Source: Candidatus Magasanikiibacteriota bacterium (GTDB lineage Bacteria; Patescibacteriota; Patescibacteriia; Magasanikbacterales; UBA922). From it: 7,000 nucleotides of DNA. The notes beneath the pieces are model-generated. The model was not told the DNA's origin. It ran no database searches and saw only the letters and a list, made by a program, of their open reading frames with translations. A program made the translations under genes and the position numbers. Of this stretch, positions 1 to 6,156 are shown one piece after another (position 1 is the first letter of the stretch; each line of letters opens with the position of its first letter). The stretch lies in the NCBI GenBank assembly GCA_012800155.1, contig JAAZJX010000010.1:1-7000 (forward strand), in the 5' to 3' direction.

Positions 1-3
1 AAC

Positions 4-36
4 CCGGCATCGTTTCTATTTTAGATTCGATGCCGG
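4..36. other. Perfect 9-bp G+C-rich hairpin of unknown role
   Basis: CCGGCATCG at 4-12 is exactly complementary to CGATGCCGG at 28-36, with a 15-base loop. It stands out in an AT-rich setting. A T-run (45-51) begins about nine bases after the stem, too far for a textbook intrinsic terminator. It could be the 3' end of a transcript from a gene left of the window, with the hairpin at 81-112 as the real terminator. The context to the left is not visible, so the role is open. Confidence 0.5.
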
Positions 37-80
37 TCCAAACATTTTTTTAGAAAATATTTTTATAAAAAAATGTTAAT

Positions 81-126
81 AAAAAATCATCTTTATATAA
101 AGGTGATTTTTTGTTTTTCTTTTTTG
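81..126 (+). terminator. Intrinsic terminator, probably bidirectional
   Basis: The arms 81-94 (core TCATCTTT) and 99-112 (core AAAGGTGA) form a 14-bp stem with one G-U pair and an ATAT loop. The A-run on the left and the T-rich run on the right (107-126) extend the stem into a U-tract. Read on the plus strand it would end a gene lying left of the window. Read on the minus strand it also gives a stem followed by T-runs (51-45 region), so it could end leftward read-through from the pil operon, which shows no convincing terminator of its own. Confidence 0.75.
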
Positions 127-202
127 TAATTTACAATTATCATTTCTATTTATTTTTTTATTTCTTTTTTGCTTGTTTCGCTAAAAAGTAGAGGAGACTA
201 TT

Positions 203-275
203 CCCCCCTTGAGGGGGGCAGGGGGGTGTTGGTTTATCTCTTCGTAACTTTAGCGGAGGCGGAGAGGTGTTGGTT
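203..275. repeat. G-rich palindrome and GGTGTTGGTT direct repeats
   Basis: CCCCCC at 203-208 faces GGGGGG at 213-218 across a TTGA loop, followed by a second G6 run at 221-226. The ten bases GGTGTTGGTT occur twice, at 225-234 and 266-275. The composition is quite unlike the surrounding AT-rich DNA. Such C/G-run palindromes are common dispersed intergenic repeats in many bacterial genomes. Frames open through this stretch on the minus strand encode only low-complexity Pro/Thr-rich peptide and I do not count them as genes. Confidence 0.6.
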
Positions 276-310
276 GATAATAATAAAATATTATAAGTTC
301 GTTGTTTATA

Positions 311-337
311 GATTCCCGCCTTCGCGGGAATGACAAA
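311..337 (+). repeat. dRS3-like palindromic repeat, intact copy
   Basis: ATTCCCGC at 312-319 and GCGGGAAT at 324-331 form a perfect 8-bp stem with a CTTC loop, followed by the tail GACAAAG. This matches the general form of the neisserial dRS3 element (ATTCCC-N8-GGGAAT) and of similar dispersed repeats frequent in candidate-phyla genomes. Its minus-strand translation is the familiar false-gene string FVIPAKAGI, which gives rise to many wrongly predicted small proteins. Confidence 0.8.
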
Positions 338-346
338 GTATGAGAT

Positions 347-397
347 GGATTCCCGCTGGAGTTTATCCTCGCGTAGGCGGGGACGGAAATGACAAGA
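347..397 (+). repeat. dRS3-like repeat, second copy with an insertion
   Basis: The copy begins GGATTCCCGC (347-356) and ends GGAAATGACAAGAG, like the intact copy at 311-337, but about 25 bases sit between the two arms. This middle part holds its own hairpin: CCTCGC at 367-372 against GCGGGG at 377-382, with one G-U pair. The result is a longer relative of the simple palindrome, either a variant family or one repeat nested in another. Confidence 0.65.
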
Positions 398-400
398 GAA

Positions 401-473
401 AACAGACGGGGACAGGAATAACAAGAAAAGAGCAGGAATGACAAAGTGGGTTTTCGCGGGCATGACAAGAGAA
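401..473 (+). repeat. Three decayed dRS3-like half copies
   Basis: The repeat tail GGAATGACAAGA recurs as GGAATAACAAGA (415-426), GGAATGACAAAG (435-446) and GGGCATGACAAGAG (458-471). Most of the left arms are lost, though GGGTTTTCGCGGGCATGAC at 448-466 keeps a piece of the loop and right arm. With the copies at 311 and 347 this makes five tails in about 150 bases, so the element has accumulated here by local duplication or repeated insertion and is now decaying. Confidence 0.6.
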
Positions 474-531
474 GTTGTTCAATTAGTACTTTATAAAATA
501 ATTAAAATATTAAATTATTTGATGGTTTTGG

Positions 532-1659
532 TTATATTTTTTTGAATCGCCAAATTCCTCGACCGAGATGTTGATTTGGTCGATGATAAAGAAGATAATT
601 TTCATTATTGAAAGGAATAATTTCAAAGCCAATATTTTTTATTTTATCAATACAATCTATTTTTATCCAATCAGATTTGGTTTTGAATTGTGGTATAGCT
701 ATTACAATTATTCCATTAGGTTTTAAAATTTTTTGGAATTGTTCAAAAGCTTGAAGATATAAATTTTTTAATTCTTCACTTTGTTTTGTTAAATAAACAT
801 TAGATTCATTACCATGAAGTGGTTTACCTAAGTATGGTTCAGTAATAATAAGATCAAGGGAATTATTATCTAAGGATTGGGAGAGTTTAATAACATTGAT
901 TTGATTTAAATGATATTGAATATTTTTTAAATTATAATTTTTGATAATCCAATCTAAATTTTTCTTTGTATCAGTTATAGCTTTTTCGGAAATATCTGAA
1001 CCATAAAGATTTTGATAACCCATAACAGCTGCTTCGGTCAAGATTGTGCCTGAGCCACAAAATGGATCAAGAAGATTTTTTTTATAATCAATATTTTGTG
1101 ATAAAGCTAGATTGATCATTATTTTAGCTAATTTTGGAGGAAGCATTCCCGATTTGTCATCAATACCGGGTCGATCGTAATCACGCTGACTCATTTCTTC
1201 AAATTGTTGAACAGCTTCGGTCATAAATAAATGTTCTGCAATAATATTGAGATCTCCTTTTTTTTCTATTAAATGATTATGAATAATAGTAGCACTATTT
1301 TTTGGTTCAATATAGCGTGCTGAACGACCATTATTTTTTAATTCTTTTTTTATTTCTAATCCCATTTTTTTATCAGGAAAAGAAAATTGAATTTTTCCTT
1401 CTGGTTGAACATTAAAAAGATGTTCTTTAATAGATTTTAGAAAATTATTTTTATCACTTTTAATTTCAGAACAGATTTTTATTGTTCCTCCTAATTGTTT
1501 TATAAGTTCAGTACTATTTAACTTTTTTTTTGTTTGGATAATTAAATAATTTTGTTGTGTAGTTTTTATGGTGAAATCAATTTTTTTAGATAAAAAAACC
1601 GTTTTAATTTCGGCTAGAGAGATTTTTGGTTGATGTCCAAGTTGAAAAGCGTAAAACAT
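532..1659 (-). CDS. THUMP-type RNA (guanine-N2) methyltransferase, Trm11/Trm-G10 like
   Basis: Predicted SAM-dependent methyltransferase of the UPF0020 family, most likely modifying tRNA at a guanine N2. The protein has 375 residues. The N-terminal ~150 residues (opening MFYAFQLGHQPKISLAEIKT) fit the ferredoxin-like plus THUMP RNA-binding region. The catalytic Rossmann part shows GMLPPKLA (171-178), SAM motif I LDPFCGSGT (197-205), acidic motif GSDIS (220-224) and catalytic motif IV TEPYLGKP (273-280), where TEPY replaces the commoner DPPY, as in Trm11-like members. The C-terminus YHRPNQHLGRGIWRF is typical. I start at the ATG at 1659, four bases after the stop of the gene before it. An upstream in-frame start at 1710 would overlap that gene by 47 bases and add 17 residues not expected in the family. 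It is last in the pil operon; a direct role in piliation is unlikely. The exact target base is not shown by sequence. Confidence 0.85.
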   Translation of the reverse strand: MFYAFQLGHQPKISLAEIKTVFLSKKIDFTIKTTQQNYLIIQTKKKLNSTELIKQLGGTIKICSEIKSDKNNFLKSIKEHLFNVQPEGKIQFSFPDKKMGLEIKKELKNNGRSARYIEPKNSATIIHNHLIEKKGDLNIIAEHLFMTEAVQQFEEMSQRDYDRPGIDDKSGMLPPKLAKIMINLALSQNIDYKKNLLDPFCGSGTILTEAAVMGYQNLYGSDISEKAITDTKKNLDWIIKNYNLKNIQYHLNQINVIKLSQSLDNNSLDLIITEPYLGKPLHGNESNVYLTKQSEELKNLYLQAFEQFQKILKPNGIIVIAIPQFKTKSDWIKIDCIDKIKNIGFEIIPFNNENYLLYHRPNQHLGRGIWRFKKI

Positions 1660-1663
1660 AAGA

Positions 1664-1996
1664 TTATTCTTCAATCTTTGAAGTTGTGGCGGTGAGGTTG
1701 AAAGGGTCACGAAGATTATTGATATCGGTAATTAAAGGATTATTTTTTTTATTCCAATTTTCTGAGACAGCTTCATATTTTTTGAAATCAATCACTTCGT
1801 TAATTAAATTATTTTTAAAAATTATTACTTCTTCAGCTTGGGTGATAGTTCCAAAAATATTTTTTTTGACAAAATAAAATCCACAAAAAACAATAGAAAT
1901 AATAAGAATAATAATTATAATACTAACTATTCTTAAAGATAAGAATTGTTCATATTCTTTTGATTGATAAGTATTTTTTTTATTTGTTTTCCACAT
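1664..1996 (-). CDS. Small PilP-like membrane protein of the pilus operon
   Basis: 110 residues: a short charged cytoplasmic tail, one transmembrane helix (about 22-43), a short extracytoplasmic segment and the motif LRDPFN (95-100), ending ten residues later. It sits where pilP follows pilO. In PilP of Gram-negative bacteria a similar LRSPF/LKDPF motif lies at the end of the flexible region that binds the PilN-PilO pair, and is followed by a beta-sandwich domain that contacts the PilQ secretin. Here that domain is absent and a membrane helix stands in place of a lipoprotein anchor. I infer a PilP-like partner of PilN/PilO with no secretin contact. The ATG at 1996 overlaps pilO by 17 bases and has a weak GAAG upstream. 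A TTG at 2011 would add five residues (MKLVF). No family name can be assigned with certainty. Confidence 0.7.
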   Translation of the reverse strand: MWKTNKKNTYQSKEYEQFLSLRIVSIIIIILIISIVFCGFYFVKKNIFGTITQAEEVIIFKNNLINEVIDFKKYEAVSENWNKKNNPLITDINNLRDPFNLTATTSKIEE

Positions 1997-2537
1997 AAAT
2001 ACGAGCTTCAAAAGTAAGAGTCAAAGGGTTTATTTCTCCACTTTTTTTATTTCTTTTTTCTAAATTGATATTTTGAATAATTAGATAATAAGGTAATTTA
2101 TTTAAAGAATCTAAATAAGATATTTGATCAGAGAAATAGCCATTATTTACAAAAGAGATTTTATAATATTGAGCCAAAGCATTTTTGTCTGTAGGTTGAT
2201 TTTCAATAAAAGTGATATTAATAGTTTGATCAATATTATTTTCTGTAGCCATATTTTCTAGAGCAGTAATTATAGATAATTCATCACCTCTTTTTATATA
2301 AGCTTTAGCATATTGATTAGTATTTTTTTCTACTTGATCAATTTCTTGAAGAGAGCGTCTTAATTTTTTACTTAGATCATATTTTTCTTCTACTTCTTGT
2401 TGAATTTCAGTAATTTCTGAACCTAAAGAGATGATTGTTTTGATAGTAGGATAAAGTACAATAATACAAATAGCAAAAATAATAATTACTAGAATAATTA
2501 AAGATAAAAATAATTTTTTTATAAGTGGTAATTTCAT
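1980..2537 (-). CDS. pilO: PilO, type IV pilus inner-membrane alignment protein
   Basis: 185 residues with the PilO layout: a short basic cytoplasmic tail, one transmembrane helix (about 9-29), a coiled coil rich in Glu, Lys and Leu (about 37-75), then a small alpha/beta domain (about 83-183) of the ferredoxin-like type used for dimerisation with PilN. The segment RGDELSIITALENMATENNI corresponds to the first helix of that domain, where family members usually read as a leucine-rich helix after the coiled coil. The start codon overlaps the pilN stop as ATGA, so translation is probably coupled; no Shine-Dalgarno sequence is seen. PilO and PilN form a membrane heterodimer linking cytoplasmic PilM to the extracytoplasmic parts of the pilus machine. 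Sequence similarity within this family is weak, so the call rests on architecture and position as much as on motifs. Confidence 0.85.
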   Translation of the reverse strand: MKLPLIKKLFLSLIILVIIIFAICIIVLYPTIKTIISLGSEITEIQQEVEEKYDLSKKLRRSLQEIDQVEKNTNQYAKAYIKRGDELSIITALENMATENNIDQTINITFIENQPTDKNALAQYYKISFVNNGYFSDQISYLDSLNKLPYYLIIQNINLEKRNKKSGEINPLTLTFEARIYVENK

Positions 2538-3061
2538 AATTTAATTGGAATAACAAAAGAAAAATTGATATTCTCTCTTTCAGTAAGTTGGGCTGGGGGT
2601 ATGGTAAAATCTTGAATCCAAGTTATTTCTTCTAAAGTGTTTTGTAGATTCAAAAGTGATTGTCGATCAGGAGCGATGCCATTAATATTTAATTCATTTT
2701 TTTGATTGAAATTAATTTTGTGAATTTCAATATTTTGAGGGATTATTTCTGTTATTTCTATTAATAAAGTTGTCCAGTCAATATATTCTTTTTGTATTTT
2801 TTCTACTTTTAGTAAAATATTATTAATGTTTCTGATTATATTATTAGTATCATTATAACGACTGTTGATAGAAATCATGTGTTCAGTTAATTTTATATAA
2901 TAATCTTCCAAAACCCATCTACCGCCAAGAAGAACAATTCCTAAGCTACTAAGACAAATCAAAAATATTCCTGCGATATTTTTTAAAAATTGAAAATTTA
3001 TCATCTTTTTTAGACGCTTTTTTTTATCTGGTGGTAATAAGCTAAGTCGATGAGGAATCAT
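2534..3061 (-). CDS. pilN: PilN, type IV pilus inner-membrane alignment protein
   Basis: 175 residues. The N-terminal cytoplasmic tail carries LSLLPPDKKKRLK (6-18), the form of the conserved PilN motif (INLLPxxxR/K) that inserts into a groove of PilM. One transmembrane helix follows (about 28-47), then a helical coiled-coil region (about 50-95) and an alpha/beta domain (about 97-175) matching the PilN fold that pairs with PilO. The start ATG lies seven bases after the pilM stop, with no recognisable Shine-Dalgarno sequence, so it is likely translated by coupling. The TGA stop overlaps the pilO start and shows that TGA is a normal stop in this genome. Bound to PilM inside the cell and PilO in the membrane, it transmits the state of the motor complex. 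Confidence 0.93.
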   Translation of the reverse strand: MIPHRLSLLPPDKKKRLKKMINFQFLKNIAGIFLICLSSLGIVLLGGRWVLEDYYIKLTEHMISINSRYNDTNNIIRNINNILLKVEKIQKEYIDWTTLLIEITEIIPQNIEIHKINFNQKNELNINGIAPDRQSLLNLQNTLEEITWIQDFTIPPAQLTERENINFSFVIPIKL

Positions 3062-3068
3062 AGTTTAT

Positions 3069-4172
3069 TTAGATAGTATCATGAGTAAGAAAAGGATTAT
3101 CTGCTGCTCTTAGAGCTAGACCAATTGCAGTGGAATAACTAAGAGATTCTGATTGAGACATTTTTATTGGTTTTTTACTATTTAAATTTTTCCAAGAACG
3201 ACCAGGTCGACATTCTATGCCTAATTTTTTACTAAGAATTTCTGGTAATTTGTTAAGATTGGATCCACCTCCACACATAGTAATATGAGTAACGCGATTG
3301 TTATCAGGAAAATAAGAATAATAAAAATTTATAACATTTTTTATACTAGTTACCAAATCATCGGTCATTTTTGACATAATATGCCAAGCTCTATTAGAAC
3401 GCCTTTTATAACCCAATCCTTGAGAAATTTTTATTTTTTCAGCTTCTTCATGAGAGATGTGTAATTCTTGAGATAAGGCAGTAGTAATAATTTCTCCAGA
3501 AAAAGGTATGCTAGTACTAAATTGAATAATATCTTGATCAAAAACAATGAGACTAGAACGAGTAGCTCCAAGATCAAGAATTATTCTTGCTTCATTGGTA
3601 TATTCTTTGTTAGCAGTAATCATAGAACGAGCAATTGCTAAAGCTTCTATTTCTAAAGCAATTACTCCTAAACCAACACTTTCTAATAAATAAGTATAAA
3701 TATCAGCAATTTTTTTGGGGATGGCACCAATTAAAATACGAGTTTTTTTGCTATTATCTAGATTGGGCATGATTTGCCATTCTATATAATAATCTTCTTC
3801 ATTATCATAAGGAATATGTTTTTTAGCCATATCCCTAATATCTTCAGGAAGAAGATTGTCAGGTGAAAGATCAGTTTTGATCAATTTAATAAAACTTTTT
3901 GATTCTGGTAAAGAAGCCACTACCCAAGGACTTTTGATTATTTTTTTATTTATTTTTTTGTTGAGTAAATAAATAATTCTTTTTCTTACTTCTTCAGGTT
4001 TTTCAATTTCTCCATTGACAATTAGACCAGGCGGAAGATTGATACTTCTAGTATCAACTACTCTATAATTTGCTCTTCTCAATCCAAAAGAACGATTTTC
4101 TAGCTGGACTAGTTTTATAGATAAATCTCCAATATCTAAACCAAAAGCATTTGGAAAAGGGTTACTAAACAT
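3069..4172 (-). CDS. pilM: PilM, actin-like ATPase of the type IV pilus
   Basis: 367 residues, a normal length for PilM. It is an FtsA/actin-fold protein: phosphate-1 motif GLDIGDLSIKLVQL (11-24), phosphate-2 motif ILDLGATRSSLIVF (198-211, Asp200), and adenosine motif MCGGGSNLNKLPEILSKKLG (299-318), with the typical closing helix STAIGLALRA (347-356). The 1C-type insertion region (about 30-180) includes IPYDNEEDYYIEWQIM, a usual PilM stretch. It is cytoplasmic, binds ATP and recruits the PilN tail, thereby joining the pilus ATPases to the membrane complex. It is the first gene of the operon, with a promoter 25-30 bases before its start. The ATG at 4172 leaves a complete phosphate-1 region; no Shine-Dalgarno sequence precedes it. 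Nothing suggests damage. No pilus ATPases, platform protein or pilins are in the window, so they must be elsewhere. Confidence 0.97.
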   Translation of the reverse strand: MFSNPFPNAFGLDIGDLSIKLVQLENRSFGLRRANYRVVDTRSINLPPGLIVNGEIEKPEEVRKRIIYLLNKKINKKIIKSPWVVASLPESKSFIKLIKTDLSPDNLLPEDIRDMAKKHIPYDNEEDYYIEWQIMPNLDNSKKTRILIGAIPKKIADIYTYLLESVGLGVIALEIEALAIARSMITANKEYTNEARIILDLGATRSSLIVFDQDIIQFSTSIPFSGEIITTALSQELHISHEEAEKIKISQGLGYKRRSNRAWHIMSKMTDDLVTSIKNVINFYYSYFPDNNRVTHITMCGGGSNLNKLPEILSKKLGIECRPGRSWKNLNSKKPIKMSQSESLSYSTAIGLALRAADNPFLTHDTI

Positions 4173-4203
4173 AATAAAATAAACTGTAAGATTAATTTAT
4201 TGT

Positions 4204-4232
4204 ATTATAGCAGAAAAATTTGTTTTTGTGGA
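4204..4232 (-). promoter_or_regulatory. Extended -10 promoter of the pil operon
   Basis: On the minus strand TATAAT (4209-4204) is preceded by TGC, giving an extended -10. TCCACA (4232-4227), four of six matches to TTGACA, lies 17 bases upstream. The expected start of transcription near 4197 leaves a short leader of about 25 bases before the pilM ATG. Since no clear terminator separates sanA from this site, some pil transcription may also come from sanA. Confidence 0.7.
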
Positions 4233-4301
4233 GAGCAATTAATAATAATTTAAAATTTCAGTTTATAATTTAATAATATTTATCAATTGATTGTAGTATT
4301 G

Positions 4302-4943
4302 TTATTTTATTTCAATTTGATCTCCTTGAAATTTAGGTTTTTTATGAAAAATTAAATCTAACATCATTTTGTCTCGCGCTAGCAGTTCACGCATTTTAGT
4401 TTTGAATCCAAAACGCAAAGAAATATCTTTAGCATTAAAACCTACAGCATCTATTCCTTTATGTTTAGCAATAAAAATAGCTCTTTCATTGTGGAATTTT
4501 TGGGAGATTATAGTAATATTAGTTTGACCAAATATTTTTTTAGATCTTACAACTGAATCTAAAGTTCTAAAACCTGCATAATCAAGATATATTTTTGTTT
4601 CAGGAATACCAGCTGCGATAAGATCATTTTTTATTACAGTAGGCTCATCATATGATACTTTACTATTGTCTCCACTTACCAAAATAAAGGAAATTTTTCC
4701 AGATTTATATAAAGAAATTGCTGCTTCAATTCTATATTTATAATAAGTATTAAGTGTTCCTGATGAAAGATATTTTGTAGTACCAAGTAATAATCCAACT
4801 TTATTGTAAGGAATTTCTTGAATAGTATTGAATATTTTATTTTGAGTGGTTATTTTTATAATTAAATTTGGAAGTAGAATTATAAAAATAATAATGATGA
4901 GAATACCAAGTATAATTTTATTCTTTTTTTTGAATAGTTTCAT
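4302..4943 (-). CDS. SanA-like DUF218 membrane protein
   Basis: 213 residues of the SanA/ElyC/YdcF family (DUF218). A basic tail and one transmembrane helix (about 9-30) anchor a domain outside the membrane. Family signatures are LLLGTTKY (51-58), YYKYRIEAAISLY (67-79), LVSGDN (88-93), YDEP (98-101), AGIP (111-114), the stretch DYAGFRTLDSVVRSK (121-135) and ISQKFHNERAIFIA (146-159). SanA of E. coli affects envelope exclusion of vancomycin at high temperature; the biochemical activity of the family is not settled, and an envelope or lipid-carrier role is usually inferred. Length matches SanA well. It is transcribed leftward, 129 bases before pilM, with no clear terminator between them. Upstream only a -10-like TATTAT (4973-4968) is seen, without a good -35, and no Shine-Dalgarno sequence. 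Certain as to family, open as to substrate. Confidence 0.93.
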   Translation of the reverse strand: MKLFKKKNKIILGILIIIIFIILLPNLIIKITTQNKIFNTIQEIPYNKVGLLLGTTKYLSSGTLNTYYKYRIEAAISLYKSGKISFILVSGDNSKVSYDEPTVIKNDLIAAGIPETKIYLDYAGFRTLDSVVRSKKIFGQTNITIISQKFHNERAIFIAKHKGIDAVGFNAKDISLRFGFKTKMRELLARDKMMLDLIFHKKPKFQGDQIEIK

Positions 4944-5155
4944 AGATTGATTATTTGGTAGTTTGTTATAATAAAAGAATTATTTATAGTTTTTTTGTTT
5001 TAAATCAATTGTAGGTTGTTAGTTATTATATTTATTTTTTTCTTTTAATTACATTGTAAATTATTTATTAAAATAATTCAATTTTATTTTTTAGGGTAAT
5101 GAAAAAGTAAATGTTTTTTGGAAGATTAATCTTTTTGAAATAATATTTTGTTAGC
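4944..5155. other. AT-rich divergent intergenic stretch with two inverted repeats
   Basis: No gene is supported here; together with the promoter and leader that follow, the gap to the next gene is 390 bases. Two inverted repeats stand out. AATTATT/AATAATT at 5059-5065 and 5072-5078 has a 6-base loop. AAGATTAATCTT at 5122-5133 is a perfect 12-base palindrome, 22 bases before the -35 box of the rightward promoter. The latter is placed where an activator or repressor might bind, but in DNA this AT-rich it could be chance. For sanA there is a -10-like TATTAT at 4973-4968 on the minus strand. Confidence 0.4.
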
Positions 5156-5184
5156 TTGACATACAAAATTAATTATGTTATAAA
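5156..5184 (+). promoter_or_regulatory. Near-consensus sigma-70 type promoter
   Basis: TTGACA (5156-5161), a 17-base spacer and TATAAA (5179-5184), with TGT just before the -10 (TGn extension). This is the best promoter in the window. Transcription should begin near 5190, leaving a leader of about 140 bases before the gene at 5334. A promoter this strong on an apparently single-gene unit implies high expression, or a need for downstream control. Confidence 0.88.
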
Positions 5185-5208
5185 ATTATTTATTAAAATT
5201 GTTCTTTT

Positions 5209-5276
5209 AAAAAAGCTGTTTTTTGAGCAGTTTTTTAGTTATCAATTTAGTAGCTAAAATACTGCTCATAAGAGCA
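5209..5276 (+). promoter_or_regulatory. Leader with mutually exclusive hairpins, possible attenuator
   Basis: Three pairings compete. (A) AAAAAA-G-CTG (5209-5218) with CAGTTTTTT (5228-5236), a terminator-like stem ending in six Ts. (B) GAGCAGTTTTTTA (5225-5237) with TAAAATACTGCTC (5255-5267), 12 of 13 paired, which would break A. (C) TGCTC (5263-5267), loop ATAA, GAGCA (5272-5276), which would break B and free A. This is the logic of a terminator, an antiterminator and an anti-antiterminator. No ligand-binding core of a known riboswitch class, T-box sequence or leader peptide is recognised. Stem A is weak in G+C, so actual termination is unproven. Confidence 0.45.
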
Positions 5277-5316
5277 AGAAAACAAGGATGGTTTTTGTTT
5301 AAAAACAATGGAATTT

Positions 5317-5325
5317 AAAAGGAGG
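5317..5325 (+). promoter_or_regulatory. Strong Shine-Dalgarno sequence
   Basis: AAAAGGAGG lies 8 bases before the ATG at 5334 and fixes that start. It contrasts with pilM, pilN, pilO and sanA, none of which has a recognisable Shine-Dalgarno sequence, and points to high translation of the gene that follows. Confidence 0.9.
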
Positions 5326-5333
5326 ATTTCATC

Positions 5334-6131
5334 ATGTCAGAATTGGAATTAAAAATTAACAATCCATGGATTAATTATCTTTTGTTAAAAGCAGAAAAGA
5401 GGAAAGGAGAGGATGATGCAAAAGAAATTGCTTTAGCTAAAAAAGCGATTCTTTATGTGGTTGCTAAGCATGGGCTATTTTATAAAGGGAAAATTATTAA
5501 GAAAATTGTTTCTGATTATCCGGATGTTTTACAGATAATCAGTGAACAAGAAATATTTGAGGCTTTTCTAATCTATTATAAAGAGGAGTTTCAGAATGAA
5601 CGAAAAACTTTGTCTACGGAAGAATTTACTTGGATCAATGAATTTATTTCAGATCCAGTAATTCGTATTAAGATAGAAAGGATATTTTATAGAAATATTC
5701 TTTTAAATCGGTTAGCAGACAAATGGAGAGAAGATCATGTTTGGATTATTTCTAAACAAGAAAAGATTGAAATAGTCTTTGAGATTTTAAAACTAAGCAC
5801 TTGTTTAAGTGCAGAAAGAAAATGGGAATTAGCAAAAGAATTTGGACTTCTCAATAATGATTTTGGCGACGAACTTGCTTATCAATATTTTTCTGAGTTA
5901 ATTTGGCAGAGAAGGTATTTTGGTGCTAAGGAATTTTTAGCTGCCAATAAATTAAGGCTTAATTCAGAAAAAGTGCAGGAAATAGTCTATGAGATTTTGG
6001 TTGAAAAAATGGAAGATGAGGAATTTTTTGATGCAGAAGAAATCGCAAAATGTTTTTTATCAGAACAAAAAGATCTAGAAGAAAAAATTAAGCAGATTGT
6101 AATTGAGAAGCGAATAATTTTGTGTAAATAA
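5334..6131 (+). CDS. Unrecognised all-helical protein, probable alpha-solenoid
   Basis: 265 residues, function unknown; I do not recognise a family. There is no signal peptide, membrane helix or metal/nucleotide-binding motif, so it is probably cytoplasmic. The sequence reads as amphipathic helices throughout, rich in Glu, Lys, Ile and Leu, with many aromatics. The C-terminal third shows three similar helix-pair units: about 162-194 (KWELAKEFGLL...), 195-229 (YFGAKEFLAANKL...) and 230-260 (FFDAEEIAKCFL...). Each has an aligned Ala-Lys/Glu-Glu near its start and a second helix ending before the next unit. This resembles a TPR-like or other alpha-solenoid, suggesting protein or RNA binding. The start is fixed by a strong Shine-Dalgarno sequence. 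It is a single-gene unit, with its own near-consensus promoter, structured leader and strong terminator, so probably an abundant protein. Coding is certain by these signals and length; role is not. Confidence 0.85.
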   Translation: MSELELKINNPWINYLLLKAEKRKGEDDAKEIALAKKAILYVVAKHGLFYKGKIIKKIVSDYPDVLQIISEQEIFEAFLIYYKEEFQNERKTLSTEEFTWINEFISDPVIRIKIERIFYRNILLNRLADKWREDHVWIISKQEKIEIVFEILKLSTCLSAERKWELAKEFGLLNNDFGDELAYQYFSELIWQRRYFGAKEFLAANKLRLNSEKVQEIVYEILVEKMEDEEFFDAEEIAKCFLSEQKDLEEKIKQIVIEKRIILCK

Positions 6132-6156
6132 CACCGTTTCATTGTTTAAAATTTTT

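Noticed and set aside
1..44. Possible 3' end of a tRNA (contains TTCGA and ends in CCA)
   Set aside because: With CCA at 38-40 the T-stem cannot form, and with TTCGA as the T-loop the flanks do not pair. It is only a hairpin.
158..468. Two overlapping minus-strand open frames (about 101 and 72 codons)
   Set aside because: They run through the G+C-rich repeats; the peptide includes FVIPAKAGI, the known translation of the palindromic repeat, and shows no protein-like composition. False genes.
496..520. Terminator of the pil operon (AAATAATT/AATTATTT hairpin)
   Set aside because: All A-T stem of 8 bp with no U-tract after it on the minus strand; such pairing is expected by chance in this sequence.
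1686..1877. Plus-strand open frame of 63 codons
   Set aside because: It lies antisense to the PilP-like gene and the start of the methyltransferase region, with no ribosome-binding site; shadow frame.
2534..2536. TGA read as glycine (alternative genetic code of some candidate phyla)
   Set aside because: TGA here ends pilN at the usual length and overlaps the pilO start as ATGA; TGA does not appear inside the other genes. Standard code.
4210..4301. Terminator between sanA and pilM
   Set aside because: Only weak A-T inverted repeats are found; no stem with G-C pairs followed by a T-run.
5288..5302. Leader peptide ATG GTT TTT GTT TAA
   Set aside because: Only four codons, no good Shine-Dalgarno at the right distance and no run of regulatory amino acid codons.
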